Origin: an uncultured Paludibacter sp.
Lineage (GTDB): Bacteria > Bacteroidota > Bacteroidia > Bacteroidales > Paludibacteraceae
Direction of reading: 5' to 3'
Assembly: GCA_937927845.1 (NCBI GenBank)
Contig: CALFXE010000001.1
Location: 15,910-79,909 of the forward strand
Length of the DNA: 64,000 nt
Shown one piece after another: positions 42,232 through 50,260 of this stretch. The position numbers and the translations under genes were made by a program. Numbering within the stretch: the stretch's first letter is position 1; the number at the start of each line of letters is the position of its first letter. The notes under the pieces are model-generated. The model was not told where the DNA came from, did not search any database, and saw nothing but the letters and a program-made list of their open reading frames with translations.

Positions 42232-42951
42232 ATGATAAGGTGCGTAATAATTGATGATGAGCAGCCAGCGATTAATGTGCTTAAAAAGTATATTGATCGG
42301 TTGCCTAACCTGGAATTGATTGCCGCAGAAACTAATCCGCTATTGGGAATTGAAATTGTGAAGAAAGAAAAGCCCGATGTCGTTTTTCTGGACATTCAGA
42401 TGGATGAAATGAACGGAATTGAAGTAATGAAAATTTTAGGAGATAGTACGAATGTGGTCTTTTGCACAGCATATTCTGAATTTGCAGTTACCAGTTATGA
42501 GCTTGATGCCATTGACTATTTAATGAAGCCAATTGAATTTAATCGGTTTGTTAAAGCGGTGCAACGTGTTACCGATGCGGTGGCGCATCAGCCCTGCTCA
42601 AATCCAGAAGCCATTCCAAATGATTATATATTCGTAAAGGCTGGGCAGAGAGGAAAGATGTTAAAAATTGATTTGGATGACATAGATTTTGTGGAAGGAA
42701 TGAACAACTATGTCGCCTTTCACCGGGGACAACAAAAAACACTTGCTTACCTAACGATGAAGGAGTTGGAGGAGCGATTGCCAAACAGCCAGTTTATGAG
42801 GGTCCATAAATCGTATATCGTGGCATTGAAGCAAATTTCTTCTATGGAAAATAACGAACTCATACTTAAAAAGCTTCCGAAACGGATACCGATTGGTGCA
42901 AACTACAAGGATGCTTTCATGGAAAGAATGAAAAATAAGTTGATGAGCTAA
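42232..42951 (+). CDS. LytTR-family response regulator
   Basis: A 239-aa regulator. Receiver domain with phosphoacceptor Asp54 (VVFLDIQMD), DD pair at 8-9 and Lys in LMKPIEF. The LytTR DNA-binding domain covers about 135-237 (LKIDLDDIDFVEGMNNYVAF, MRVHKSYIVAL, IPIGANYKDAF). Pairs with the upstream LytS kinase. LytTR proteins bind direct repeats of about 9 bp; targets may include the nearby peptide or the LPLAT gene. Confidence 0.93.
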   Translation: MIRCVIIDDEQPAINVLKKYIDRLPNLELIAAETNPLLGIEIVKKEKPDVVFLDIQMDEMNGIEVMKILGDSTNVVFCTAYSEFAVTSYELDAIDYLMKPIEFNRFVKAVQRVTDAVAHQPCSNPEAIPNDYIFVKAGQRGKMLKIDLDDIDFVEGMNNYVAFHRGQQKTLAYLTMKELEERLPNSQFMRVHKSYIVALKQISSMENNELILKKLPKRIPIGANYKDAFMERMKNKLMS

Positions 42952-43214
42952 CTATGGTTAACGAAAAAAGAAGCTAAGAGGAATGGTATGCTAATTGAAA
43001 ACTTTAGTAAAATAAGCAACCTCCGGCCTGGCGCAAAAAGTGTTTGTTTCGAAGTATCTGGTTAATTTACCAACTGAGAAACCGTTGAAACATCGACGTC
43101 GGAGTTTTCGTTGTGACTTAAATATAAGGCGACTCCTGCGGAAAAAATGATTAAGAAACATAATTTTAACGGTGAAATAATGCCCTTTCGAATTTACCTT
43201 GCAAAAAAATAATC

Positions 43215-43598
43215 ATGCTTCCAGGTGATCTTACCGGTGATCTGATTAAACGTCTCAACTTTATCAAGGGACAAATTGAAGCAATTACCCGAATGCTGGA
43301 CGAAGGTAAAGACCCTGATCAAATCTCCATTCAGTTCAAAGCCGCGGATCAGGCATTGCAAAAGGCACATTTTCTTCTTTTGGATGAGGTTTTCCGTAAA
43401 AGCCTGGCCTTGAAGCTGGTTAAGGTAATGAATGCCTGCCCGGGAAACTGCCCCGATGCTGAAAAAATCGAACTTTTAAAGCAACAATTTCCGCTAATAG
43501 AAGATAACGCACTCACCCAAAAAATGAAGGAAATCAATGAAATAGGCGACCGGTTGGCAAAGTACAACGAAGAAAATCCGGAAAATTCTCAGAAATAA
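43215..43598 (+). CDS. CsoR/FrmR (DUF156)-family repressor, atypical
   Basis: A 127-aa helical protein: DLIKRLNFIKGQIEAITRML matches helix 1 of CsoR-family repressors. The canonical Cys-His-Cys copper triad is not found: the equivalent helix-2 segment is LQKAHFLLLDEVFRKSLA, with Asp and Phe/Arg where His and Cys would lie. A C-terminal NACPGNCPDAE offers two Cys instead. CsoR proteins control metal or sulfur genes; this one may sense another thiol ligand or metal. It precedes the thioredoxin-like and P-type ATPase genes. Confidence 0.7.
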   Translation: MLPGDLTGDLIKRLNFIKGQIEAITRMLDEGKDPDQISIQFKAADQALQKAHFLLLDEVFRKSLALKLVKVMNACPGNCPDAEKIELLKQQFPLIEDNALTQKMKEINEIGDRLAKYNEENPENSQK

Positions 43599-43650
43599 TT
43601 TGGCGGACACCCATTGACCCCTCCCATCTTTGGTTTATAAAAAATAAATC

Positions 43651-43935
43651 ATGGAAAATAAAAGGGTTATTGAGGTGTTTACAGCCGGTTGCAGCGTATG
43701 CCAGCCTGCGGTTGAAATGGTTAAAAAACTGGCTTGTTCATCCTGCGAGGTCATTGTTTATGATCTGTCCAAACTTTGCGATACAAAGGAATGTATCGAA
43801 AAAGCAAAACAATACGGTATTAAATCCCTTCCAGCCGTTGCTGTAAATGGCATTTTGCTCAAATGCTGTCAAAACAAGGGGATTTCTGAAATAGAGTTGG
43901 TCAATGCCGGAATCGGCAAAACCATTGCAGCTTAA
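43651..43935 (+). CDS. Thioredoxin-like small protein
   Basis: A 94-aa protein with a CxxC near the N-terminus (AGCSVCQP, residues 13-18) and GIKSLPAVAVNGILL, with the cis-Pro expected of thioredoxin-like folds. A central CSSCEV and CDTKEC and a late KCCQN add six more Cys. Such proteins can deliver or reduce metals. It lies 52 bp downstream of the CsoR-like gene and 35 bp upstream of the P-type ATPase. Confidence 0.75.
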   Translation: MENKRVIEVFTAGCSVCQPAVEMVKKLACSSCEVIVYDLSKLCDTKECIEKAKQYGIKSLPAVAVNGILLKCCQNKGISEIELVNAGIGKTIAA

Positions 43936-43969
43936 TTATTCTAAGAACATTTTTATTCTTTATACAACT

Positions 43970-46366
43970 ATGGCCACTAAAACTGTTCAGCTAAAAGTGT
44001 CAGGTCTGATGTGCTCGTTCTGTACGATGAGCGTAGAGACAGCTTTAAAAAGACACCCGGCTATAAAAAACGTAATGGTAAACCTTGTTCATGGAATTGT
44101 ATTGGTGGAAGCTGATACAGATAGAATGAACCAGGAACAGATTGCTAATGCGGTTGAAAAATTAGGTTATAATGTTTCTGCCAATGAGGTTCAACAGTAT
44201 AAAACCGATGATGCTATTTTCAACCTTATTAAAACGCGTGGCATTATCGGGATGATCATTTCCATTATTGATCTTTTGATCGATCCCGTGAATGTTTTCG
44301 GCATCCCTGAGCAATATCGCGCCTGGTTTAGTCTGGCTGTTGCCACTTTTGTACTTCTATGGGTGGGTTATCCTGTTCTTCGCAAAACTATTATGGCAAT
44401 CAGCCAAAGAGTTATCAATGCAAATGTCCTGCTGTCAACGGGTGCATGGGGTGCATTTATTATTGGAACTTTGTCGCTTTTCAACCCGGTCTGGCCGAAC
44501 TTTTTGCCGGTAGCAGCATGGCTGATGTCACTTCATTTGTTCTTTGGATATTTTAAGCTCGACACAAGAAAAAAAGCTTCTGAAGCTGTGCGCAAGCTTT
44601 TATCGTTACAACCACAACGGGCAAGAGTATTGAGAGGGAACCAGGCGGTTGAAGTGCCAACAGCGGATGTATTAGTTGGAGAAACTGTTGAGATAAAACC
44701 CGGCGAACGTATACCCCTGGATGGAATGGTTGTAGAAGGAATGGCGAGTGTGGATGAATCCAGTTTTACAGGGGAATCGGTTCCAGCCACAAAGGAAAAT
44801 GGCTCTGACGTAATCGGGGGAACATTAAACCTCGACGGAAATCTGAAAGTAAAAGTCTCAAAGATCAGCCAGGACAGCTTTTTAAGCCAAATCGTGGGCC
44901 TTATGAGCCGGATTGCAGAAAAAAAGCCTCCGGTCGAACTGCTTGCAGACAAACTAATGAACTATTACGGCCCCGTAGTATTTATAGTAGCTGGAATTGC
45001 TTTTGCCGGTTGGTCTTTACTGACAGGAAATTATACTCAGGCAACTTTAGTTTTGCTCACTACAATTATCATGGGCTATCCCTGTGCACTGGGTATAACA
45101 ACACCTACGCTTGCTGCCATTGCAGGAGGAAAGGGAATTTCAATTGGTTTGTTGGTAAAAGCAAGTGAAGTGTTTTACGGATTGTCTATTGTCGATACAG
45201 TTATATTCGATAAAACGGGAACACTTACTTATGGGAGGCCTACCGTAACCAATGTGGAAGCACTCAATGGAAAACCCCTGGAGCTTTTATCAATTGCTGG
45301 TGCGGTGGAAAGTAAATCGGAGCATCCGATTGGACAGGCAATTTCATTTTATGCCAAAAGAGAAAATGCTCCGGAATTATTTGTGGAATCCTTCCGGGCT
45401 ATTCCAGGCAAAGGAGTGATTGCAGCGGTAGATGGATCGTCGATTGCAATTGGCAAGCCTTCTTTTATCGAACAAAGCGGCATTGAGCTTTCGCATCCTG
45501 TTAAAGAAAAAATTCAACAGTTAGGTGAGCAGGGGAAGACCGTTGTTATTACAGCACGAAATAACCAGGTCATAGGGCTTATCGGTTTACAGGATATACC
45601 AAGAAAGGAAGCAAAACAAGTAATTACAAGATTTAAGGAAAGAGGAATCAATACCGTTATGCTTACTGGTGATGCAAAGCCTGTAGCAAATTCCATAGGA
45701 ACGGAATTAGGATTTGATCAAGTGAATGCGGAGCTGCTGCCGGATGAAAAAGTAAAAGCTATCGAAGAATTGCAAAAACAAGGGGCCAAAGTGGCAATGG
45801 TTGGGGACGGCATCAATGATGCCCCTGCACTTGCTCAATCAGATGTAGGCATTGCAATTGGTGCAGGGACGGATGTGGCCATTGAGTCAGCCGGAGTTAT
45901 TTTGATTGGTGACAAACTGATCGATGTACTGAATGCGCTGATACTTGGGAAAGCCAGTTACAGGACAATGACAGGAAATGTTATAGTAGCAGTTCTTTTT
46001 AATATTGTAGGAATGGTGCTGGCTGCAATGGGACTTATAACACCCTTGCTTGCCATTGGAGTAATGATCATAAGCATATTTGCCATCCTGATAAATACGT
46101 TGCAGATAAAGACTATAAAAATGGAAACAATTCAGGCCATTTCATTGAAGTCTTTGAATCAGCTTAATTTTAAGGTGACCAATATGGTATGTGAAGGCTG
46201 TGCTGAAAAAATTACCAATGCAGTAAATGAATTGCCCGGCGTAAAGCAGGTAAAGCCAAAGGTTATTCAGAAACAAGTTACGATTAGCTATGAACCTGAT
46301 AAAGTAAATGAAAAGCAGATCAAGGAAGTCATTGTAAAATCCGGATTTAATGCAATCGAAATATAA
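43970..46366 (+). CDS. P1B-type heavy-metal ATPase with YPC motif
   Basis: A 798-aa transporter from ATG 43970. N-terminal HMA domain (GLMCSFC), then membrane spans, actuator segment with TGES, the IIMGYPCALGITTP membrane motif, the phosphorylation site DKTGTLT, HP-motif SEHPIG, GDGIND hinge and a second HMA at the C-terminus (NMVCEGC). In copper ATPases the membrane motif is CPC; here the first Cys is Tyr (YPC). The last spans lack the usual MxxSS. So the transported ion is uncertain. It is the centre of a metal cassette including a thioredoxin-like protein, an HMA lipoprotein and a CcdA-like protein. Confidence 0.92.
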   Translation: MATKTVQLKVSGLMCSFCTMSVETALKRHPAIKNVMVNLVHGIVLVEADTDRMNQEQIANAVEKLGYNVSANEVQQYKTDDAIFNLIKTRGIIGMIISIIDLLIDPVNVFGIPEQYRAWFSLAVATFVLLWVGYPVLRKTIMAISQRVINANVLLSTGAWGAFIIGTLSLFNPVWPNFLPVAAWLMSLHLFFGYFKLDTRKKASEAVRKLLSLQPQRARVLRGNQAVEVPTADVLVGETVEIKPGERIPLDGMVVEGMASVDESSFTGESVPATKENGSDVIGGTLNLDGNLKVKVSKISQDSFLSQIVGLMSRIAEKKPPVELLADKLMNYYGPVVFIVAGIAFAGWSLLTGNYTQATLVLLTTIIMGYPCALGITTPTLAAIAGGKGISIGLLVKASEVFYGLSIVDTVIFDKTGTLTYGRPTVTNVEALNGKPLELLSIAGAVESKSEHPIGQAISFYAKRENAPELFVESFRAIPGKGVIAAVDGSSIAIGKPSFIEQSGIELSHPVKEKIQQLGEQGKTVVITARNNQVIGLIGLQDIPRKEAKQVITRFKERGINTVMLTGDAKPVANSIGTELGFDQVNAELLPDEKVKAIEELQKQGAKVAMVGDGINDAPALAQSDVGIAIGAGTDVAIESAGVILIGDKLIDVLNALILGKASYRTMTGNVIVAVLFNIVGMVLAAMGLITPLLAIGVMIISIFAILINTLQIKTIKMETIQAISLKSLNQLNFKVTNMVCEGCAEKITNAVNELPGVKQVKPKVIQKQVTISYEPDKVNEKQIKEVIVKSGFNAIEI

Positions 46367-46389
46367 CGATCAGAAACCTTAAATAAAAA

Positions 46390-46752
46390 ATGATGACATC
46401 TATGAAATCATTAATTATGAAACTATCCTTTTCTTTTGCCTTAATAATTTCCTTGGCATTTGTGTCATGCGCTCAAAACAACTCAAAACAAGACACAAGC
46501 GCGCCAAAAAGTCAAACTGCAAACACAGAAAAAATAAAAATTCCTATTGATGGAATGGTATGCAGTGCTTGTCAATCCTCGGTACGAAAAACTATTAAAT
46601 CTTTGAATGGCGTAAAAGAAGTGGAAGTAAGTCTCGAAAATAGAAACGCTATCATAGTTTTTTACCCCAACTTAATCAAGACGGAAGAAATTCAGCAAGC
46701 GGTCAATAAAGGAGGCTTTACGGCAGGTAAACCGCAACAGGTAAAGCAATGA
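46390..46752 (+). CDS. HMA-domain lipoprotein
   Basis: A 120-aa exported lipoprotein: signal ends ISLAFVSCAQNN, with the lipobox Cys near residue 28. After a Ser/Thr/Lys-rich linker comes an HMA domain (IPIDGMVCSACQSSVRKT, with CxxC). It is similar in layout to periplasmic metal chaperones such as MerP. It probably carries metal to or from the P-type ATPase or the CcdA-like membrane protein, whose gene overlaps its end. Confidence 0.85.
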   Translation: MMTSMKSLIMKLSFSFALIISLAFVSCAQNNSKQDTSAPKSQTANTEKIKIPIDGMVCSACQSSVRKTIKSLNGVKEVEVSLENRNAIIVFYPNLIKTEEIQQAVNKGGFTAGKPQQVKQ

Positions 46753-47435
46753 GCTTAGAACAATTCATCCAGGAATTTGGACAAACTTTATCAGAGCGTT
46801 CCGGTTTAAGCCTTTTAATAGCTGCCGGGGCGGGCGTTATCACTACAGGAGTTTGTCCTTGTACATTACCTGTAGGGCTTGGGATAGCCGGGCTTGTTAG
46901 CAGTAATACTGAAAGCAAATCGAATCGTGGTTTCCTGATGGCGCTTGCCTTTTTCGCAGGCATTGTGCTGTGCCTTTCAATTTTAGGGGCAATAGCCGGT
47001 AGACTTGGCGTTTTTCTTACCGAGAGCTTCGGACAGTATTGGGCTTTATCAATGGCTTTAGTATCCCTTATTGCCGCCGCCTTTGCATTTTATGGGCCTC
47101 GATTAACTGTTACAAAACTGGCGGCCTTAAGAAGACCAGGGATTAGTGGCTCTTTCGTTTATGGGTTGATCTTTAGTTTAGGAACTTCCGCGGCGCCTTT
47201 GCTTTTACTTTTATCTGTAGCCGCAGCGAAAGCAGAACCTTTATATGGATTTATTCTTGCGCTTGCCTTTGGAATTGGCCGGGGAATGCCTTTTTTGATT
47301 GTCAGCCTATTTGCAGGGGCGGTTAGTAAATTTGCTCAACTTACATGGTTAAGAAAAAGCATTCAAATATTGAGTGGACTTGCTCTTTTATTTGTTGCTT
47401 ATTACTATATAAAAGTATTTATCAATCTCCAATGA
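46749..47435 (+). CDS. CcdA/DsbD-like transmembrane protein
   Basis: A 228-aa protein with six hydrophobic segments. The first contains TTGVCPCTLPVGLGIAG, with CPC as in the CcdA/DsbD redox-active membrane domain; the second redox Cys is not clear. Proteins of this type move electrons across the membrane to thioredoxin-like proteins. With the HMA lipoprotein and the thioredoxin-like protein it may keep metal-binding thiols reduced. Start overlaps the end of the HMA lipoprotein gene by 4 bp. A role in metal transport is an alternative. Confidence 0.75.
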   Translation: MSLEQFIQEFGQTLSERSGLSLLIAAGAGVITTGVCPCTLPVGLGIAGLVSSNTESKSNRGFLMALAFFAGIVLCLSILGAIAGRLGVFLTESFGQYWALSMALVSLIAAAFAFYGPRLTVTKLAALRRPGISGSFVYGLIFSLGTSAAPLLLLLSVAAAKAEPLYGFILALAFGIGRGMPFLIVSLFAGAVSKFAQLTWLRKSIQILSGLALLFVAYYYIKVFINLQ

Positions 47436-48283
47436 CTTCTGATTTCCTGTACCTGGAAAGGAGTATAAACATTGACACGATCGTCGTTTACCAATTGTTC
47501 AATCTTGATTCCGAGTGCGCCTCTTGCTTCCAATGCATCCTTTTCCTGACCCCCATACACATCTCTCAGATTTTTCTTCCGCAATATCCAATGAATAGTC
47601 GTATCGGGATATTCATTCTTTAATTTATTCAATTCAATGATCGTATTGATAGCTGAATGTCCGCCGCCCACTACAGCTACATTTTTATTTTTATACCGGT
47701 CTTTTAATTTTCCTAAAACATCTGGAATTCCATAAAGAATGTTTTCACTGTTTTCAATTTCCCCCACTGCAAACACTCCACCCGAACCGATAGGATTTGG
47801 ACTATTCCATGTACCGGAAGCGTCAATGACCGCTCTGACCTGATAAAACTTTACGCCTTCATCTCTATGATGAACCTGCATAACAAAAGGCCATTCTTCA
47901 CGTCCCCAGCTTTTCATTTTATCCCTGTTCTTTCTGCCTATTGACATTACCCTGCTGTTAGTATGTATATGCGGCCGTAGTGACTGCAGATTGGCTAAAG
48001 GTTTAAAGTATTCATCGTACAATTCTTTTCCGGTGGGCAATCCTTCATCATCGGGTGCATTCCAGCCTGCAGTGTCCAATAATTGCCTGGCCGCCTTGTC
48101 AATATTATATTTCCACGGCGAAAACACGCGTACATGCTGCCATGAGCGAATATTTGCCACCACTGTTTCACCAGCTTCGAATAATATAAAAGGTATATTT
48201 CGTATCGTAAGATGCGCGGCAGCCGCCAAACCAACGGGGCCGCCTCCAACAATTGCTACTGGCAAAGATTCATTTTGTTTCAT
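47405..48283 (-). pseudogene. FAD/NAD(P)-binding oxidoreductase, C-terminally truncated
   Basis: The 292 residues contain an N-terminal FAD-binding motif (VAIVGGGPVGLAAAAHL), a central NAD(P)-binding motif (NVAVVGGGHSAIN) and conserved SWQHVRVFSPWKYN. Proteins of this family are longer (about 430 residues, from memory of related flavoproteins in metal and arsenic clusters). The frame stops at 47405 after RSHWRLINTFI, which is simply the antisense of the end of the CcdA-like gene (46749-47435). So the C-terminal third appears deleted, leaving a truncated gene overlapping its neighbour by 31 bp. It could be a nonfunctional remnant. Confidence 0.7.
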
Positions 48284-48430
48284 CGTAATATTGCGTTTAA
48301 TATATAGACGGACACCTTAAGAAAATGATGCAGTAGTTTAATGGGTTTCTCGAAAAAAAATGGCTGTCAACACAACGGCCTCGTAAACATCTGATTATTA
48401 ATCGCTTAGGGGAAGAGGTGTGATAACTGC

Positions 48431-48438
48431 TAATTTTG
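48431..48438 (+). promoter_or_regulatory. Promoter -7 element (TAATTTTG)
   Basis: TAATTTTG matches the TAnnTTTG consensus and lies about 23 bp before the transglutaminase-like protein start. The same octamer precedes two further genes in the window. Confidence 0.5.
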
Positions 48439-48461
48439 TAGTTTTATGATGACACTTGCCT

Positions 48462-49667
48462 GTGAAAATAAAATCGTCCATATTATTCCTTACAATTTAT
48501 TGTTGCTTCAAGTCACTAATCCTATTCGGCCAAAATAGGGACACGTCTATTCATTTTGATTTTTATGGTGATCAAATTGAATTTATATTGGATAGATCGT
48601 TCATCACAGACTTTACCGGTGTCCCATCACAGTCGGCTATAGATTCGTTTTACCAGAAGGTCGAAAAATCAAACTATATTTCTGTACTTAATGCACTGAA
48701 CATCTATAAAGAAAAATACAAGCCCGATGACTGGCTGTATTATCAATTAATTCGTAAAACGGCTCAACAAATAAGCCCTAAAGCAGAAAATTACAAACGA
48801 TATACTTTATATAAATGGTTTCTGTTAATCAAGTCAGGCTACGACGCTATGCTGACCTTTGCAGGCGATCAGCTTTTATTCTATGTTCGAAGCGATGAAA
48901 ATATATATAACATACCAACACACATTTATCACGGAAAACAGTACGTATGTTTAAATTTCCACGATTATAAAAACATTGATTTTGTAAAAGATAAATTTTC
49001 TGCATTTATAATAGACTTTTCCGGGGGAAAAAATGCATTCTCCTATAAAATTACTCACTTGCCCGATTTTAGACCTGGCGATTATCTTGAAAAGGATATT
49101 CGATTTAATTATTACGATCAGGATTACTATTTCCGTGTAAAATTGAATCCTGAAATAAAGGCAATCTTCATCAACTATCCCGTTGTGGACTATGAATCAT
49201 ATTTTAATATTCCTTTAAGTAACCAAACCTATAAGTCGCTTATTCCGGTACTAAAAAGAAGTGTTAAGGGTTTGAGCAAAAAGAACGGTGTTGATTACTT
49301 AATGAGATTTACCAGATATGCATTCTTGTTTGAGCCGGACTCACTAACCTTTGGAATGGAAAAGCGTTTGTCACCAGAACAAACCCTTCTGTATGACTAC
49401 AGCGATTGTGAGGATAGAGCCGCTTTATTCTTTTATCTTGTAAGAGAGATTTACGATCTTCCCATGATTGTACTCGTATTTCCAACGCATGTAACTGTTG
49501 CTGTGAAATTTGATAAACCAATTGGAACTCCAATTATATATAATGGGGTAGCATACACCGTGTGCGAACCCACACCACAAAAAGAGGATTTGAACTTAGG
49601 CCAACTAATGCCCCAACATAGAAAAGCTCCTTATGAAATTGCTTATGTCTATGCGCCCAAACATTAG
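48462..49667 (+). CDS. Exported transglutaminase-like protein
   Basis: A 401-aa product from GTG 48462, giving a good signal peptide (MKIKSSILFLTIYCCF...FGQ). No ATG in this frame lies upstream. Late in the protein, DYSDCEDRAALFFYLVREIY and MIVLVFPTHVTVAVKF match the transglutaminase core (Cys near residue 309, His near 345), with an acidic residue likely in YTVCEPTP. Function is unknown; such domains occur in peptidases and cross-linking enzymes outside the cytoplasm. It is a monocistronic plus-strand gene next to convergent lipoprotein genes. Confidence 0.7.
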   Translation: MKIKSSILFLTIYCCFKSLILFGQNRDTSIHFDFYGDQIEFILDRSFITDFTGVPSQSAIDSFYQKVEKSNYISVLNALNIYKEKYKPDDWLYYQLIRKTAQQISPKAENYKRYTLYKWFLLIKSGYDAMLTFAGDQLLFYVRSDENIYNIPTHIYHGKQYVCLNFHDYKNIDFVKDKFSAFIIDFSGGKNAFSYKITHLPDFRPGDYLEKDIRFNYYDQDYYFRVKLNPEIKAIFINYPVVDYESYFNIPLSNQTYKSLIPVLKRSVKGLSKKNGVDYLMRFTRYAFLFEPDSLTFGMEKRLSPEQTLLYDYSDCEDRAALFFYLVREIYDLPMIVLVFPTHVTVAVKFDKPIGTPIIYNGVAYTVCEPTPQKEDLNLGQLMPQHRKAPYEIAYVYAPKH

Positions 49668-49683
49668 CGATCCGTGACTTTTG

Positions 49684-50190
49684 TTATGGCCTCTTGCTGT
49701 TTGCTTTATTTTCTTTTAAAGAACGCTTCAGGTTATCCGATAATGGAAAATATAAAAAGGCGCCGTCCTTAATGAAATAAATATAACAGCAAGTGTCGCA
49801 CCTGGTGGAGAAATATACGGTTTTAACTGGTTCAAGCTCTCTATATAGATAAATCTTCCCTTCAGACCTGCAGTTCATAGGGCTATTTCTTGTTTCAAAA
49901 GCTTGTTCAAGATTTGAATGAATAGTTCTAATTAAGCTTGAATCATTAGATGGAAGGTATTGGTAAAAACGACTATACCTCAAAGAGTCCCCGTCAGGGT
50001 TATCGTAATAAATTACCTCCAGACTATCGATAAATCTTAATGAGGGTTCTATATCTATGCCACTTTTGTAAACTGAATTGTTGTCTCTAACAGTTGAATC
50101 TGTCTTTATTGTAGACGTAGGTCCTTTATCCGCATTGTTATTGCACCTTGTAAACAAAATAATGCAGGTGATTACAACTAAATATCGCAT
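49684..50190 (-). CDS. Small exported lipoprotein, unknown function
   Basis: A 168-aa product from ATG 50190: MRYLVVITCIILFTRCNNN with a lipobox Cys at residue 16. The body has charged strands, RFIDSLEVIYYDNPDGDS and RTIHSNLEQAFETRN, two late CDTCCYIYF Cys and a polar end. No family recognised. A terminator-type hairpin upstream (50212) separates it from the large lipoprotein gene. Confidence 0.65.
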   Translation of the reverse strand: MRYLVVITCIILFTRCNNNADKGPTSTIKTDSTVRDNNSVYKSGIDIEPSLRFIDSLEVIYYDNPDGDSLRYSRFYQYLPSNDSSLIRTIHSNLEQAFETRNSPMNCRSEGKIYLYRELEPVKTVYFSTRCDTCCYIYFIKDGAFLYFPLSDNLKRSLKENKANSKRP

Positions 50191-50211
50191 TTGTATTCTT
50201 TTAGGCAAAAA

Positions 50212-50237
50212 CAAAGCCGCCTATATAAGCGGCTTTG
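50212..50237 (-). terminator. Rho-independent terminator
   Basis: A 9-bp stem (CAAAGCCGC/GCGGCTTTG) with an eight-base loop and a T tract on the minus strand, 24 bp after the stop of the lipoprotein gene at 50261. Ends the receptor-lipoprotein operon. Confidence 0.8.
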
Positions 50238-50260
50238 CAAAAATATGTGAAACAAGTTTT

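Noticed and set aside
43904..43969. Upstream start for the P-type ATPase
   Set aside because: It overlaps the thioredoxin-like gene; ATG at 43970 begins directly at the HMA domain.
48456..48461. TTG start for the transglutaminase-like protein
   Set aside because: GTG at 48462 gives a better signal peptide; TTG is a rarer start. The nearby ATG at 48446 is in another frame.
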